This document shows, in pieces, positions 9,480 through 19,568 of a stretch of DNA of 64,000 nt (position 1 is its first letter; every line of letters begins with the position of its first letter). Origin of the DNA: an uncultured SAR116 cluster alpha proteobacterium (GTDB lineage: Bacteria; Pseudomonadota; Alphaproteobacteria; Puniceispirillales; Marisalimonadaceae). The stretch spans positions 1 through 64,000 of the forward strand of contig CACNGC010000005.1 in assembly GCA_902619805.1 (NCBI GenBank), written 5' to 3'. The notes under the pieces were generated by a model that saw only the letters and a program-made list of their open reading frames with translations, had not been told where the DNA came from and made no database searches. Position numbers and translations under genes: made by a program.

Positions 9480-10367
9480 TTATTTAAGACAAAATTGCAT
9501 GATTGCTTTTTGTGCATGTAATCTATTCTCAGCTTCGTCAAATACAACAGATTGACTTCCTTCTAACACTTCAGAACTTACCTCTTTGTTTCTGTAAGCG
9601 GGTAAACAATGCATAAAGATCGCATTCTTATCTGCTAATTCCATTATTTTTTTATTTACTTGAAATGGTGTGAATTGATGTTCAGGAAATGGGCTTTTGT
9701 CGCCCATTGATCTCCATGTATCAGTAATAATACAGTTTGCACCTTCTGCAGCTTCTTGAGGATCATGTGTAATAGAAATATTATTATTTTTTTCAAGAGC
9801 CCATGATATTGTTTTTGTATCTGGTTTTACGCCCTTAGGACAAGCTATGTTTAATTCAAAATTTAATAAACCAGAAGCCTCTATCCAGCTTTGTAAAACA
9901 TTATTACAATCACCAAACCAGGTAATTTTTTTGTTTTCAAAATCTTTTAGATGTTCTTTTATAGTAATTAAATCTGCTACAACTTGGCAAGGATGACTGA
10001 AATCTGTAAGAGCATTAATTACAGGAACCTCAGATATATTTGCATACTTTATTAACTGATCATGTCCAAAACATCTTATAATCACCATATCAGCATATCG
10101 TTCTAATACACGAGCAGTATCCTCAACAGTCTCTCTTTCACCTAACTGCATTTCTTTTTCATTCAAAAGATAGCTGTTTCCACCTAATTGATTTATTCCT
10201 ATTTCAAAAGATATTCGAGTTCTTAAAGAAGGTTTTTCAAAGATAAGAACAACATTTTTGTCTTTCATAAATTGAGTACAATTATTGTTCTTCCATTTTA
10301 AAGACAATGAAATTAAATCAATAAGTTGATCTTTTTTTAGATCCTTTAAATCAATAAAATTTGGCAT
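9480..10367 (-). CDS. argF: ornithine carbamoyltransferase
   Basis: Makes citrulline from ornithine and carbamoyl phosphate in arginine synthesis. The 295 residues include the carbamoyl-phosphate loop KPSLRTRISFE near 51 (a variant of the usual S-T-R-T-R), FSHPCQVVADL near 127, the ornithine loop SMGDK near 222 and the catalytic HCLPAYR near 258. It lies six bases after argD on the same strand, so translation is probably coupled. Slightly shorter than many homologues, but every active-site motif is present. Confidence 0.96.
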   Translation of the reverse strand: MPNFIDLKDLKKDQLIDLISLSLKWKNNNCTQFMKDKNVVLIFEKPSLRTRISFEIGINQLGGNSYLLNEKEMQLGERETVEDTARVLERYADMVIIRCFGHDQLIKYANISEVPVINALTDFSHPCQVVADLITIKEHLKDFENKKITWFGDCNNVLQSWIEASGLLNFELNIACPKGVKPDTKTISWALEKNNNISITHDPQEAAEGANCIITDTWRSMGDKSPFPEHQFTPFQVNKKIMELADKNAIFMHCLPAYRNKEVSSEVLEGSQSVVFDEAENRLHAQKAIMQFCLK

Positions 10368-10373
10368 AATATT

Positions 10374-11570
10374 TTAGTTTTTTTTAATTTCTTTAACAAC
10401 TTCACTTAAAATTTCAAAAGCTTGGTCTATTTCTTCTTTAGAAGTATTAAGTGGTGGAAGTAATCTAATTGTATTTTCTGCAGCGCCTACTAGCAACAAA
10501 CCTTTTTCTCTTGAAATGTTTCCAAAATCACCTGCGGCAATATTTTCTGTTAACTGAAAGCCCCTTAACATTCCTGAGCCTTTTTTACATAATATTACTG
10601 GAGATACTTTATCGTCATCATTTACTAAGGTATCCATTTTATTTTCAAAGTAAATAATATTTTCTCTTAAGCTTAAGAGAAAATCATTTTCTAATAGAAG
10701 ATCCAAAACAGCATTGGCGGATCGCATAGCTAAAGGATTACCTCCAAATGTACTGCCATGAGTGCCTGGTATCATTGCATCACCTACTTTGGCTTTTGCC
10801 ATAACTGCTCCTACTGGAAACCCTCCACCAAGACCCTTAGCTAACGCTATTATGTCTGGTTCAATATTTTCTTGTTCATAAGCAAAAAGGGTCCCTGACC
10901 TACCCATTCCAATTTGCACTTCATCTGAAATCAACAAAGATCCATTTTCATTGGCAATATCTTGCAGTAATTTAAGGTAACCTTTAGGAGCTTTTCTTGC
11001 ACCACCTTCTCCTTGAACTGGTTCTACTAAAATAGCCGCAACATGTTTACCTATTTTATTTTTTAAACTTTCAATATCTCCCCATTCAACATGTGTAAAG
11101 CCTTGGGCAGATGGTCCGAATCCTTCTCTAAATAATGGTCTATCATTTGCAGCCAACATTGCTAATGTACGGCCATGAAAAGCTCCAGTGGCACAAATAA
11201 TTTCTGTCCTATCTTTTTCACCGTTTGCCCATGCAAACCTTCTAGCAACTTTAACAGCCCCTTCAGTCGCTTCAGCACCAGAATTACAAAAGAAGACTCT
11301 GTCTGCACACGAATTTTCTACAAGTTTTTCTGCAACTGTTTCTTGTTCTGGAATCCTGTAAAGATTAGATGTATGCCATAATTTCGAAGCTTGATCTTTT
11401 AAAGCCTCCACTAACTTTGGATGACAATGTCCAAATGCATTAACAGCAATACCACTTGCATAATCTAAATATTTTTTTCCATCATCTGAGTATAAATAAC
11501 TACCTTCACCATGCGTAAAGGCAATATCAATCCTTCCATATGTTGTCATTATAGACGGGCTTATTGTCAT
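10374..11570 (-). CDS. argD: acetylornithine aminotransferase
   Basis: PLP-dependent class III aminotransferase of 398 residues; transfers the amino group from glutamate to N-acetylglutamate semialdehyde in arginine synthesis and may also serve lysine synthesis. Seen: YLDYASGIAVNAFGHCHP near 40, FFCNSGAEATEGAVKVAR near 94, FHGRTLAML near 130, the PLP-phosphate and pyridine region EPVQGEGG and LLISDEVQIGMGRSG near 205-225, and the Schiff-base lysine in IALAKGLGGGFPVGA near 245. First gene of the argD-argF-hslO run. The family also contains succinylornithine and other aminotransferases; argF next to it fixes the role. Confidence 0.95.
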   Translation of the reverse strand: MTISPSIMTTYGRIDIAFTHGEGSYLYSDDGKKYLDYASGIAVNAFGHCHPKLVEALKDQASKLWHTSNLYRIPEQETVAEKLVENSCADRVFFCNSGAEATEGAVKVARRFAWANGEKDRTEIICATGAFHGRTLAMLAANDRPLFREGFGPSAQGFTHVEWGDIESLKNKIGKHVAAILVEPVQGEGGARKAPKGYLKLLQDIANENGSLLISDEVQIGMGRSGTLFAYEQENIEPDIIALAKGLGGGFPVGAVMAKAKVGDAMIPGTHGSTFGGNPLAMRSANAVLDLLLENDFLLSLRENIIYFENKMDTLVNDDDKVSPVILCKKGSGMLRGFQLTENIAAGDFGNISREKGLLLVGAAENTIRLLPPLNTSKEEIDQAFEILSEVVKEIKKN

Positions 11571-11634
11571 ACTAAAACTTTCATAAATTTATAAGAATAT
11601 ACAATAATAATTAAAAATAAATAAATAAGAAATT

Positions 11635-12783
11635 TTAAATGAAATGCTTGGCTAATTTAAGTCCTTGAGCTTGATAATTATTTGAGCTTCCAGCCTCTCC
11701 ATACAAAATACTTGGTACATTTGCCATTGGTTCATAAACAAGTCTACAGACTGTCTGGTCTTGTTCTATTAAAAAAGGTACATCATGAGATCTTACCTCC
11801 AATACTGCTTTGGTTTTAGAAGCACCAAGTTCTGTCAAACCAAATCCAGGGTCAAAAAAACCAGCATAATGAGCTCTAAATTCACCAACCTTGGTATCAT
11901 AGGCTCTCATCTCTGCAGCATACTTTGACGGAACAGAAACGTATTCTTTACTAGCTAATATGTAGAATGCATCAGGGCTGAGTATTAAACTTCCTTGATT
12001 GTTTTTATTGTGATAATCACCACCTTGGTAAAGAAGATCTTCTACAGTTATTTTTTCCCAAAACAAATCACGTTTATAATGATTTGGTTTATCGATGTCT
12101 ATAAGCATAGAATGTTTTCTCGCTTTGTAGCCAATCAAACCATTTTCACCAACTAAATCTACAGATAGAGGAACACCATTTTTAATTTTATCAGGGAGAT
12201 TTATATTATCTTGATTTCTAACCAATCCAACATGTTCTTGCAATATCTCCATTTCTTTATCTGAAGTAAATGACTGTCCTCTTCTTAATCTTAATTGATT
12301 AAGTCGTGAACCAGTTCTTACTAAAACAGAAAATGTCCTAGGAGATATTTCTGCATATAAGGGTCCATGATATCCAACTGGAACTTCTTCAAATTCCATT
12401 GTACCATCAACAATTAATCTAGTGAAAACGTCAAGTCTTCCAGTAGAACTTTTTGGATTTGCGATCCCTGTTAAATTATCAGTCAAACTTATATTCTCTA
12501 ACAACTTGACGATATACACACATCCACATTCTAAAACAGCACCATCTATTAGACTAAATTCGTGCATTGCAAGATCTTTTAATCTACTAGATACTTTATG
12601 TCCCTTACCTGGAAGAAAGGAGGCTGGCACTCTCCACGCTTTTATACCCAATCTTAAATCAATAGAGGCTGGTTGAATTAGATCTTTTTCAATGCCATTT
12701 TCACTAGTAATTACATTTTTATTGATCAATTCTAAAATTTCTTGACTTGATAAAACACCAGCAATTTTTTGAATTTTATTCAT
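11635..12783 (-). CDS. dcd: 2'-deoxycytidine 5'-triphosphate deaminase, long tandem-domain type
   Basis: Deaminates dCTP to dUTP on the way to dTMP. At 382 residues it is about twice the size of E. coli Dcd and matches the alphaproteobacterial family in which two dUTPase-like folds are joined. The N-terminal half shows IQPASIDLRLG, NPKSSTGRLDVFTRL and RTGSRLNQLRLRRG; the second half repeats the pattern with LILSPDAFYILASKEYVSVP and GFFDPGFGLTELG. No neighbour suggests a special role; the upstream ABC-2 permease gene is 24 bases away on the same strand. Confidence 0.9.
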   Translation of the reverse strand: MNKIQKIAGVLSSQEILELINKNVITSENGIEKDLIQPASIDLRLGIKAWRVPASFLPGKGHKVSSRLKDLAMHEFSLIDGAVLECGCVYIVKLLENISLTDNLTGIANPKSSTGRLDVFTRLIVDGTMEFEEVPVGYHGPLYAEISPRTFSVLVRTGSRLNQLRLRRGQSFTSDKEMEILQEHVGLVRNQDNINLPDKIKNGVPLSVDLVGENGLIGYKARKHSMLIDIDKPNHYKRDLFWEKITVEDLLYQGGDYHNKNNQGSLILSPDAFYILASKEYVSVPSKYAAEMRAYDTKVGEFRAHYAGFFDPGFGLTELGASKTKAVLEVRSHDVPFLIEQDQTVCRLVYEPMANVPSILYGEAGSSNNYQAQGLKLAKHFI

Positions 12784-12807
12784 ATTAGATTTCCAAAATT
12801 ATTTTAA

Positions 12808-13617
12808 CTAAGACCTAAGTCTATACCCTGTTTTTAGTATATACCAAGCAAATATACTTAGTGCAAAGTTACAACAAAGTAAAACTGAACTTCCCAATAT
12901 AGGAGAAGCATCACTTAATCCAATAAAACTAAATCTTAACCCATCAATAGCATAAAAAATAGGATTACAATATGCTAAAATTTTTAGAGATTCAGGAAGT
13001 CTTTCTATTGAATAAAAAGTACCAGATAAAAATGCTAGTGGTTGAATTATAAAATTTGAAATAATTGATAATTGATCAAATTTTTGAGCCCATATCCCAG
13101 CAAGCATCCCAATTATTGCTAATGTTATGCCTCCTTGAATTAAGTATAGCGTCATCCATAAAAAATATTTTGGGAAATCAATAATACCTAAAATCCATAA
13201 CAATAAGAAAGAAGCTGTAAAAACACATAACCCTCTAGTAACACCAGCTAAAGTATGGGCAATCAAAATTTCTATGGGTCCTAATGGAGACATTAATAGA
13301 TCGACTATAGATCCTTGAACTTTTGCGGTCATAAAGGCTGAAGAAACATTAGCAAATGAGTTTTGGATAACACTCATCATGATTAATCCTGGAACTAAGA
13401 AAGTTATAAATGGAACCTGATGAAAACCAGCATTTCTATCAATCGCAATTGAAAATACAATTACAAAAAGTAGAGTAGTTACCATGGGAGCTGTAATAGT
13501 TTGCAAGAAAACATTCGTAAACCTCTTTACTTCCTTAATGTATAAAGTAAATAAACCAGTCAAATTTACCTTTCCAATTTCTCTTTTAACACCAAGTTTA
13601 AAATTTTTATTTTTCAA
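12808..13617 (-). CDS. ABC-2 type transporter permease
   Basis: A 269-residue inner-membrane protein with about six hydrophobic segments and the ABC-2 pattern: an N-terminal cytoplasmic stretch, TLLFVIVFSIAI near 50, a central VQGSIVDLLMSPLGPIE loop near 105-121, and PLAFLSGTFYSIERLPE then IDGLRFSFIG near the C-terminus. It most resembles YadH-like exporters. The partner ATPase (YadG-like) is not adjacent, so it is either elsewhere on the chromosome or shared. Substrate unknown. It is divergent from recX across about 80 bases. Confidence 0.85.
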   Translation of the reverse strand: MKNKNFKLGVKREIGKVNLTGLFTLYIKEVKRFTNVFLQTITAPMVTTLLFVIVFSIAIDRNAGFHQVPFITFLVPGLIMMSVIQNSFANVSSAFMTAKVQGSIVDLLMSPLGPIEILIAHTLAGVTRGLCVFTASFLLLWILGIIDFPKYFLWMTLYLIQGGITLAIIGMLAGIWAQKFDQLSIISNFIIQPLAFLSGTFYSIERLPESLKILAYCNPIFYAIDGLRFSFIGLSDASPILGSSVLLCCNFALSIFAWYILKTGYRLRS

Positions 13618-13698
13618 AAATTTTTCTCCATTAATATAAATATTTATAATTTTTATAATCTATATATATTAATTAGTAATTATATTTAGTTAAGATAA

Positions 13699-14271
13699 AT
13701 GAATTTTCGCATGAATGAAGAAGAAAAAATAATTAAGAAAATGAGAAAATCTGCAATGTCTTATTTGGCTCGATATGAAGTTTCAGTTCACCAATTTGAA
13801 AACACAATGAAACGAAAACTATCTAATTTAAAAGTTGATTCAAATAACTTAGATAAGATTAAAATAATAAGAAATTTAAAAAATGAGATGATATTATCCA
13901 AATTCATTGATGATAAGCGTTTTGCTGAAACAAAAATTCGTTCAATAAGACGTCAAGGTGGATCAGAAAGATTTATTTATGCAAAATTAAGTGAAAAAGG
14001 AATATCAAACGATATAATTAAATGTGCTATTAATACAGTAGATGAGGACCATGAAAACGCAGAAATGATTGCAGCAATAACTTTTATTAAGAAAAAGAAT
14101 ATAGGCATCTATTATAAAAAGAACTTAGAAAATAAAATTGATGAATTTGAATTAAAAAATAAATGGTATGGAGCACTCTCAAGAAGAGGTTTCTCGTTAG
14201 ATATAGTTAAAAAGGTTTTTGAAATTAAAGATATTGAAAAAGCTGATTTAATTTTAGAAGATAATCTATAA
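13699..14271 (+). CDS. recX: RecX-like regulator of RecA
   Basis: A 190-residue protein with the three-helix repeats of RecX, which binds and restrains RecA filaments. Typical pieces are SYLARYEVSVHQFENTMKRK near 20-39, DDKRFAETKIRSIRRQGGS near 75-93 and KLSEKGIS near 99. It is not next to recA here; it lies 20 bases before acs on the same strand. Sequence drift is high, as usual for this family in AT-rich genomes, but the motif order supports the call. Confidence 0.8.
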   Translation: MNFRMNEEEKIIKKMRKSAMSYLARYEVSVHQFENTMKRKLSNLKVDSNNLDKIKIIRNLKNEMILSKFIDDKRFAETKIRSIRRQGGSERFIYAKLSEKGISNDIIKCAINTVDEDHENAEMIAAITFIKKKNIGIYYKKNLENKIDEFELKNKWYGALSRRGFSLDIVKKVFEIKDIEKADLILEDNL

Positions 14272-14291
14272 AAATATAAAAGGATTAGAAA

Positions 14292-16232
14292 ATGACTAAT
14301 AAGGATTTATATGCACCATCCTCTGACATAATTAAAAATTCTCACGCAAATAAAGCTGAATATGAAAGAATGTATGAAGAATCTATTACTTCTCCTGAAA
14401 AATTTTGGGAAAAACATGGTAAAAGAATTGACTGGATGAAGCCCTACACAAAAATTAGGGATGTGTCCTATAATAAAGAAGATCTTCATATCAGATGGTA
14501 TGAGGATGGAGCACTTAACGCTAGTTATAATTGTTTAGACAGACATATAGAAACCAGAGGTAATAACACAGCAATTATTTGGGAAGGTGATGACCCGAAT
14601 GAGTCCAAACATATTAGCTACAATGAACTTCATGAACAGGTATGTAAATTTTCTAATGTATTATTAAATGCTGGTGCAAAAAAAGGTGATCGAATAACAA
14701 TCTACATGCCAATGATCCCAGAAGCAACAGTTGCAATGTTAGCATGTACTAGAATAGGAGCTATTCATTCAGTTGTCTTTGGTGGTTTTTCTCCAGACGC
14801 TCTAGCTGGAAGAATTGAGGATTGTAATTCAACAATAATTATTACTGCGGATGAGGGTATAAGAGGAGGAAAAACGATACCTTTAAAATCTAATACTGAT
14901 GAGGCTATATCAAAAGCTAAAATGTGCAAAACTACAATCGTAGTTAAAAGAACAGGAGTTGAAATTAATTGGATAGACGGCCAAGATATTTGGTATCATG
15001 AAGAAATGGAAAAGGCATCAGCTAATTGTCCACCCGCTGAAATAAATGCCGAAGATCCAATGTTTATATTATATACCTCAGGATCGACAGGTAAACCTAA
15101 AGGAGTTCTTCATACAACTGGAGGATATATGGTTTATGCTTCTATGACGCATCATTATGTTTTTGATTATCAAGAAAATGAAATTTATTGGTGTACTGCA
15201 GATGTAGGCTGGGTAACAGGACATTCCTACATAGTTTATGGCCCATTATCAAATGGTGCCACTACATTGATGTTTGAAGGTGTGCCAAACTATCCTACAG
15301 TTAGTAGATTCTGGGAAATAGTAGATAAACATAAAGTTAATATTTTCTACACTGCACCAACAGCAATAAGAGCGTTGATGGCCGAAGGTAATGAACCCGT
15401 AAAAAAAGCAAAACGAAATAGCCTTAGGATTTTAGGTAGTGTAGGAGAACCAATTAATCCAGAAGCATGGAATTGGTATAGCGATGTTGTTGGTGATGGA
15501 CGTTGTCCGGTAGTTGACACTTGGTGGCAAACTGAAACTGGTGGGATATTAATTACTCCATTACCAGGAGCAACTGATACAAAACCAGGTTCTGCTACAA
15601 AACCTTTTTTTGGAATATTGCCGGTTATTGTTGACAGTGATAATAAAGAATTAACAGGAGCCACTGAAGGAAATTTATGCATAAATATGTCTTGGCCAGG
15701 TCAAATGAGAACAGTCTTTGGTGATCATCAACGTTTTATAGATACATATTTTTCAACCTTTCCAGGAAGATACTTTTCTGGTGACGGATGTAGAAGAGAT
15801 GAAGACGGATATTATTGGATAACTGGAAGGGTTGACGATGTAATAAATGTGTCCGGTCATAGAATGGGAACAGCTGAAGTTGAATCCGCCCTAGTAGCTC
15901 ATACAGATGTTGCTGAAGCAGCCGTTGTTGGATACCCTCATAACATAAAAGGTCAAGGCATCTATGCCTATGTTACTGTCAATATTGGTGTTGAATCATC
16001 TGAAGAATTATTGAAAGAATTAAAACAATGGGTAAGAAAAGAAATAGGCCCAATTGCTACGCCAGATTTAATTCAATTTGCCCCCGGTCTTCCTAAAACA
16101 AGATCAGGTAAGATAATGAGACGAATATTAAGGAAAATAGCTGCTAATGAACACGAAGAATTAGGCGACGTTTCAACATTAGCTGACCCGCAAGTTGTTC
16201 AAAATTTAGTGCAAAACAGAAAAAATACTTAA
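14292..16232 (+). CDS. acs: acetyl-CoA synthetase
   Basis: AMP-forming ligase making acetyl-CoA from acetate, ATP and CoA. The 646-residue length fits Acs. Seen: the phosphate-binding loop [12 protein letters not shown] near 258, the substrate-pocket stretch [20 protein letters not shown] near 303, [12 protein letters not shown] near 415, [20 protein letters not shown] near 495 and the C-terminal catalytic and acetylation motif [11 protein letters not shown] near 605. An AGGA precedes the ATG. Propionyl-CoA synthetase is a close relative, but the pocket and length favour acetate. Convergent with the TVP38 gene, overlapping by four bases. Confidence 0.94.
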   Translation: MTNKDLYAPSSDIIKNSHANKAEYERMYEESITSPEKFWEKHGKRIDWMKPYTKIRDVSYNKEDLHIRWYEDGALNASYNCLDRHIETRGNNTAIIWEGDDPNESKHISYNELHEQVCKFSNVLLNAGAKKGDRITIYMPMIPEATVAMLACTRIGAIHSVVFGGFSPDALAGRIEDCNSTIIITADEGIRGGKTIPLKSNTDEAISKAKMCKTTIVVKRTGVEINWIDGQDIWYHEEMEKASANCPPAEINAEDPMFILYTSGSTGKPKGVLHTTGGYMVYASMTHHYVFDYQENEIYWCTADVGWVTGHSYIVYGPLSNGATTLMFEGVPNYPTVSRFWEIVDKHKVNIFYTAPTAIRALMAEGNEPVKKAKRNSLRILGSVGEPINPEAWNWYSDVVGDGRCPVVDTWWQTETGGILITPLPGATDTKPGSATKPFFGILPVIVDSDNKELTGATEGNLCINMSWPGQMRTVFGDHQRFIDTYFSTFPGRYFSGDGCRRDEDGYYWITGRVDDVINVSGHRMGTAEVESALVAHTDVAEAAVVGYPHNIKGQGIYAYVTVNIGVESSEELLKELKQWVRKEIGPIATPDLIQFAPGLPKTRSGKIMRRILRKIAANEHEELGDVSTLADPQVVQNLVQNRKNT

Positions 16233-16909
16233 ATATTTTTCAACTTTGCAAAATAATTTATAGCAAACTTTATCAATAATGGGAGAGTGGCTACTAATAT
16301 AAAACTCACCATTAGCGTAAATGACATAACGTCATTTATATTATTAACCTTCGAAATTTCTGATCCAGCATTTACATATATTACTGTCGCAGGTAACATT
16401 CCTAATTGGCTTATATAGTAAAACCTAAAAAGAGAAACAGGTAACACTCCCATGATTAAATTTATTAACACAAATGAAATGGTAGGTATCAATCTAAGAC
16501 TTAAAAGGTAATAATTACCATTTACACTAAATTTATTGTCTATTATGGTTTTTGTTTTTTGAAATTTATCATTAATAAATTCCTTTAGAAGATATCTAGA
16601 TAATAAAAAACAAATACATGCTCCAATTGTCGATGCAAAGGAAACTATAATCACACCCTCAATAACTCCAAACATGGCTCCAGCAGCGATGGTCAAAATA
16701 GTAGGAACAAGAGGAAAGGATAAACCCGAAAAAAGAATATATAGAATAAAAAATGAAATCCTTGATATATAAATTTCCTCACTAACCCATATTTTCAGGA
16801 AATTAATATTTTCCTTTAATTTATCTAAATTGAAAATTTCCTGTAGGTATATGTAAGATATTAAAAAAGTACAGATTAAAATAAAAATTAATAGTGCGGG
16901 TCTTCTCAT
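16229..16909 (-). CDS. TVP38/TMEM64-family (DedA superfamily) membrane protein
   Basis: A 226-residue inner-membrane protein with about five or six hydrophobic segments. The SNARE-associated/DedA core is visible as [22 protein letters not shown] near 60-80 and [16 protein letters not shown] near 96-111, then [13 protein letters not shown] near 138. Relatives act in lipid or membrane-potential homeostasis; the substrate is not known. It follows the CoA-transferase-like pair by six bases on the same strand and may be transcribed with it. Confidence 0.85.
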   Translation of the reverse strand: MRRPALLIFILICTFLISYIYLQEIFNLDKLKENINFLKIWVSEEIYISRISFFILYILFSGLSFPLVPTILTIAAGAMFGVIEGVIIVSFASTIGACICFLLSRYLLKEFINDKFQKTKTIIDNKFSVNGNYYLLSLRLIPTISFVLINLIMGVLPVSLFRFYYISQLGMLPATVIYVNAGSEISKVNNINDVMSFTLMVSFILVATLPLLIKFAINYFAKLKNI

Positions 16910-16915
16910 TATGAG

Positions 16916-17653
16916 TTAAACACCCCAAATCCTATCAGCAAATTCTGGATAAAATTCTGAAACCATATAAGATATCTTACTTCTTAATATATTTATTCTA
17001 TTTTCATTAGGTATAGACATATTTGTCAAATTATCATCAACATCAAATTTAAAACCTGTTAGTTTAATAACATTTTCCAAACTTTCATTATTATGAATTT
17101 TTAAAAGACAGAAACGTTTCTTTTGTTTGTTAAATTTGAATAAGGCCCTATTTGTTAATAGGAATTTCGGTCCTCCAGGTCTGTAGATGTTTTCATCAGA
17201 AAATCCAGGAGCAGAAATAAAGTCTACTTTATTAACTAAAGTTCTTGGTGAATGTTCTTCCCTAAATAAAATAATTTGCGGTACTACAAAGTACATTAGA
17301 GCTGATCCAAATGAACCAGGGAACCTCTTTTGTATATTTTCATAGCTTCCAGTGCCTACTAAATTTATATTAGCTTCGCCATCAATTTGAACACCTCCTA
17401 AGAAGAATGTGTCTATTCTACCTTGAGCTGCACAATCAAAAAGTTCTCTAGCACCATCAGTAAAATTATTATATTTATTAGAGTGTAAGATTGTAACTCT
17501 TAATCTATTATTTTGTATTTTTGCTTCTTCTTTTGCTAACAAAGCCGCCGCACCAGGAATTGGCGATGCAGCACCAACTGCTATATGCTTATCGTTAATT
17601 AGCAAATCAGCTAATTGACTTATTAATAACTCTTCTCTTTTAAGTTCAATCAA
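16916..17653 (-). CDS. CoA-transferase-family protein, beta subunit
   Basis: A 245-residue protein of the CoA-transferase family I beta type. It shows an N-terminal AVGAASPIPGAAALLA, then FDCAAQGRIDTFFLGGVQIDGEANINLVG near 80-108, KRFPGSFGSA, and VDFISAPGF with YRPGGPKFL near 155-170. Position is 16 bases after the alpha subunit gene. The glutamate-glycine loop that carries the catalytic Glu in classical members is not seen: the matching region reads ILHSNKYNNFTDGA. Relatives such as IpdB also lack it and act as hydrolases, so true CoA transfer is uncertain. The substrate cannot be inferred from the neighbours. Confidence 0.8.
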   Translation of the reverse strand: MIELKREELLISQLADLLINDKHIAVGAASPIPGAAALLAKEEAKIQNNRLRVTILHSNKYNNFTDGARELFDCAAQGRIDTFFLGGVQIDGEANINLVGTGSYENIQKRFPGSFGSALMYFVVPQIILFREEHSPRTLVNKVDFISAPGFSDENIYRPGGPKFLLTNRALFKFNKQKKRFCLLKIHNNESLENVIKLTGFKFDVDDNLTNMSIPNENRINILRSKISYMVSEFYPEFADRIWGV

Positions 17654-17669
17654 AAATTAAACCCTTAAA

Positions 17670-18491
17670 TTAATTGAACAAATACTTTTTCATATAATCC
17701 TCAAAGCCTTTTTGTGTCTTTGCAGCAATTGAGTACTTTTTAATTTCATCATTATCTGCGCCATAAACTCCTGGCAAAGCGCATGGCCAGGCTCCATTTT
17801 TAACAACAGATATTCCGTCAATATATAATGCAGGCAAACAAGTAGCAGCAGATAATTCATCATCAAATAAGTCAATATCTAGAATTTGTTCAGTTGTAAC
17901 AAATACATTTTTTGAGGCATGAGCAAGAGTTGCTAATTCCCGTCTCCTTCCAATTTGAATATTTCCATTTTTGTCCACGCAAGGTGCATGAAATATTAAT
18001 ACATCTAATTGGACTGCAGGAAGTAATAGGATTGGTTCATCCTTGTTACCTGAAGATTTCATTGGATTTTCTATAACTTGCCAGTCTTTTCTATATTTTT
18101 GTATATCAGAGCCAATTACTCCCCTTAAAGGCATAAATGGAACAGATTTTTCAGTAGCTTGAAGTTGAGCATGCAATGCAGGACATGTAGAATCTTTTAT
18201 TACTATTTTACCTGTCTCTACAGCCTCTGAAAATCTTGGAGCTAAACCAAATTCACCTAAAGTTACAGCTGCTGCTTCAATTTGAGACACACAACCACTT
18301 CCGATTAACATATCACCTTGAATAGTTGTTAATGGTAGGCAATATAATCTTAAGTCCTTTATACCCTTTTTTATTAGTTCTTTTGTAAACTCCATTGGAA
18401 CTCCAGAATAATCTGCTGGAATTCCAATTAAATCTCCATCTTTAACTTCATCAACTATTTCTGAGAGAGATAATTCATTAAATTGGTTCAT
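17670..18491 (-). CDS. CoA-transferase-family protein, alpha subunit
   Basis: A 273-residue CoA-transferase family I alpha-type subunit, partner of the following gene. Visible features are DGDLIGIPADYSGVPMEFT near 19-37, GSGCVSQIEAAAVTLGEFGLAP near 64-85, FMPLRGVIGSD near 118 and APCVDKNGNIQIGRRRELATL near 170-190. The best general match in memory is to glutaconate CoA-transferase or IpdA-like alpha chains. A GGGAGG lies seven bases before the ATG. The pair probably forms a heteromer acting on an acyl-CoA; the exact reaction is open. Confidence 0.8.
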   Translation of the reverse strand: MNQFNELSLSEIVDEVKDGDLIGIPADYSGVPMEFTKELIKKGIKDLRLYCLPLTTIQGDMLIGSGCVSQIEAAAVTLGEFGLAPRFSEAVETGKIVIKDSTCPALHAQLQATEKSVPFMPLRGVIGSDIQKYRKDWQVIENPMKSSGNKDEPILLLPAVQLDVLIFHAPCVDKNGNIQIGRRRELATLAHASKNVFVTTEQILDIDLFDDELSAATCLPALYIDGISVVKNGAWPCALPGVYGADNDEIKKYSIAAKTQKGFEDYMKKYLFN

Positions 18492-18522
18492 TAAATATCC
18501 TCCCTAATATAAAATATATATT

Positions 18523-19023
18523 TTAATACGAGCTTTTTTGACCCTTATTGTACTTCATTATAGATTCTTTTAACATTTTTTCTTCTTTACACCCAAGATA
18601 ACATATTTTTTTTAGTTTTTTTAGATTTGCTTCTGCTTTTTCTAAATTTCCTTGGGTAAGAAACATTTCTCCTTGATATTCAAGAGCACCCTTGTGCTTT
18701 GGAGAAATTTTAAGAGCTTTATCATAATATTGGGCAGCTTTATCAAGATGACCCATTTTTCTATATGAGAACCCTAAATAATTATATATGTCTGCATCTT
18801 TTTTATTGGTTTTTTCAGCCTTAAGAAGATTATCAATAGCGGCTTCGTATGATTTTTTATTAATTAATTTAACCGCTTTATAGTAATAAGTTGATTTAAC
18901 ATCCATCTCTTTACTGTCATCTCCACCACCTCCAGCAGCAAAGGTGGATACCACCAGTAATTGACTTAAAGAAATTATTGTAAAAAATTTTATGAAATTT
19001 TTAAAAAAGTTTTGATAAAACAT
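18523..19023 (-). CDS. exported tetratricopeptide-repeat protein
   Basis: A 166-residue protein with an N-terminal signal peptide (hydrophobic core FFTIISLSQLLVVSTFA, cleavage likely after the Ala near residue 29) and a glycine-rich start of the mature part. Two to three TPR units follow: YKAVKLINKKSYEAAIDNLLKA, the canonical YNYLGFSYRKMGHLDKAAQYY near 80-100, and the next one with LEYQGEMFLTQGNLEKAEANL. The C-terminal ICYLGCKEEKMLKESI has a cysteine pair common in alphaproteobacterial relatives. Likely a periplasmic scaffold; partners unknown. It lies 31 bases upstream of the CoA-transferase-like pair. Confidence 0.8.
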   Translation of the reverse strand: MFYQNFFKNFIKFFTIISLSQLLVVSTFAAGGGGDDSKEMDVKSTYYYKAVKLINKKSYEAAIDNLLKAEKTNKKDADIYNYLGFSYRKMGHLDKAAQYYDKALKISPKHKGALEYQGEMFLTQGNLEKAEANLKKLKKICYLGCKEEKMLKESIMKYNKGQKSSY

Positions 19024-19091
19024 TATCGCTCCATTTAATTTAAGAAATATAGACTTATATATAAATTACTTTAAATTTTTCTAGGATAAAC

Positions 19092-19550
19092 ATGCGATTA
19101 TTTCTCATATCTTCTTTTATTTTAATTTTAATCAACATAAATAAAGCTATTAGCGACATTTTGCCAAATGATTTATTTTCGTCAGTGGAAGTTGTTGAAC
19201 TTCAAATGAGCTCTCTTCAGACAAACTCAATAAAAAATAATTCTGGAATATACCAATGTTGGCTATTTGCACATCCAGAAAATAAGAGATATACAGGACC
19301 ATTTGGTAATTTCAAAAAAATGATTTCTGATACATCTTATAAAATATTGTTAAATTCAACCAAATTCAAAATCAAATTAATCGAAGAAAATAAAAACAAA
19401 GCTGCTTATTCAGTTAATGTAGACGCATATGATAATAAACGCTACAATTTAAAATGGCTTTTAGAAAAAGCATCTGTAAGTAAAGATTGCAAAAATTGTT
19501 GGATGACGACTGCGGTTACACAACCACAATTTATAGGGCAGTTGAACTAA
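19092..19550 (+). CDS. exported DUF4864-like protein
   Basis: A 152-residue protein with a signal peptide (residues 1 to about 20, hydrophobic ISSFILILININKAISD). The mature part matches the DUF4864 pattern: NDLFSSVEVVELQMSSLQTN, then GIYQCWLFAHPENKRYTGPFGNF near 53-75. A late CKNC pair could be disulfide-bonded in the periplasm. No function is known. It is divergent from the TPR gene and followed closely by the rhodanese gene, where the ribosome site of the latter begins a few bases after its stop. Confidence 0.75.
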   Translation: MRLFLISSFILILININKAISDILPNDLFSSVEVVELQMSSLQTNSIKNNSGIYQCWLFAHPENKRYTGPFGNFKKMISDTSYKILLNSTKFKIKLIEENKNKAAYSVNVDAYDNKRYNLKWLLEKASVSKDCKNCWMTTAVTQPQFIGQLN

Positions 19551-19568
19551 AATAAAGTGGAGAAAAAT

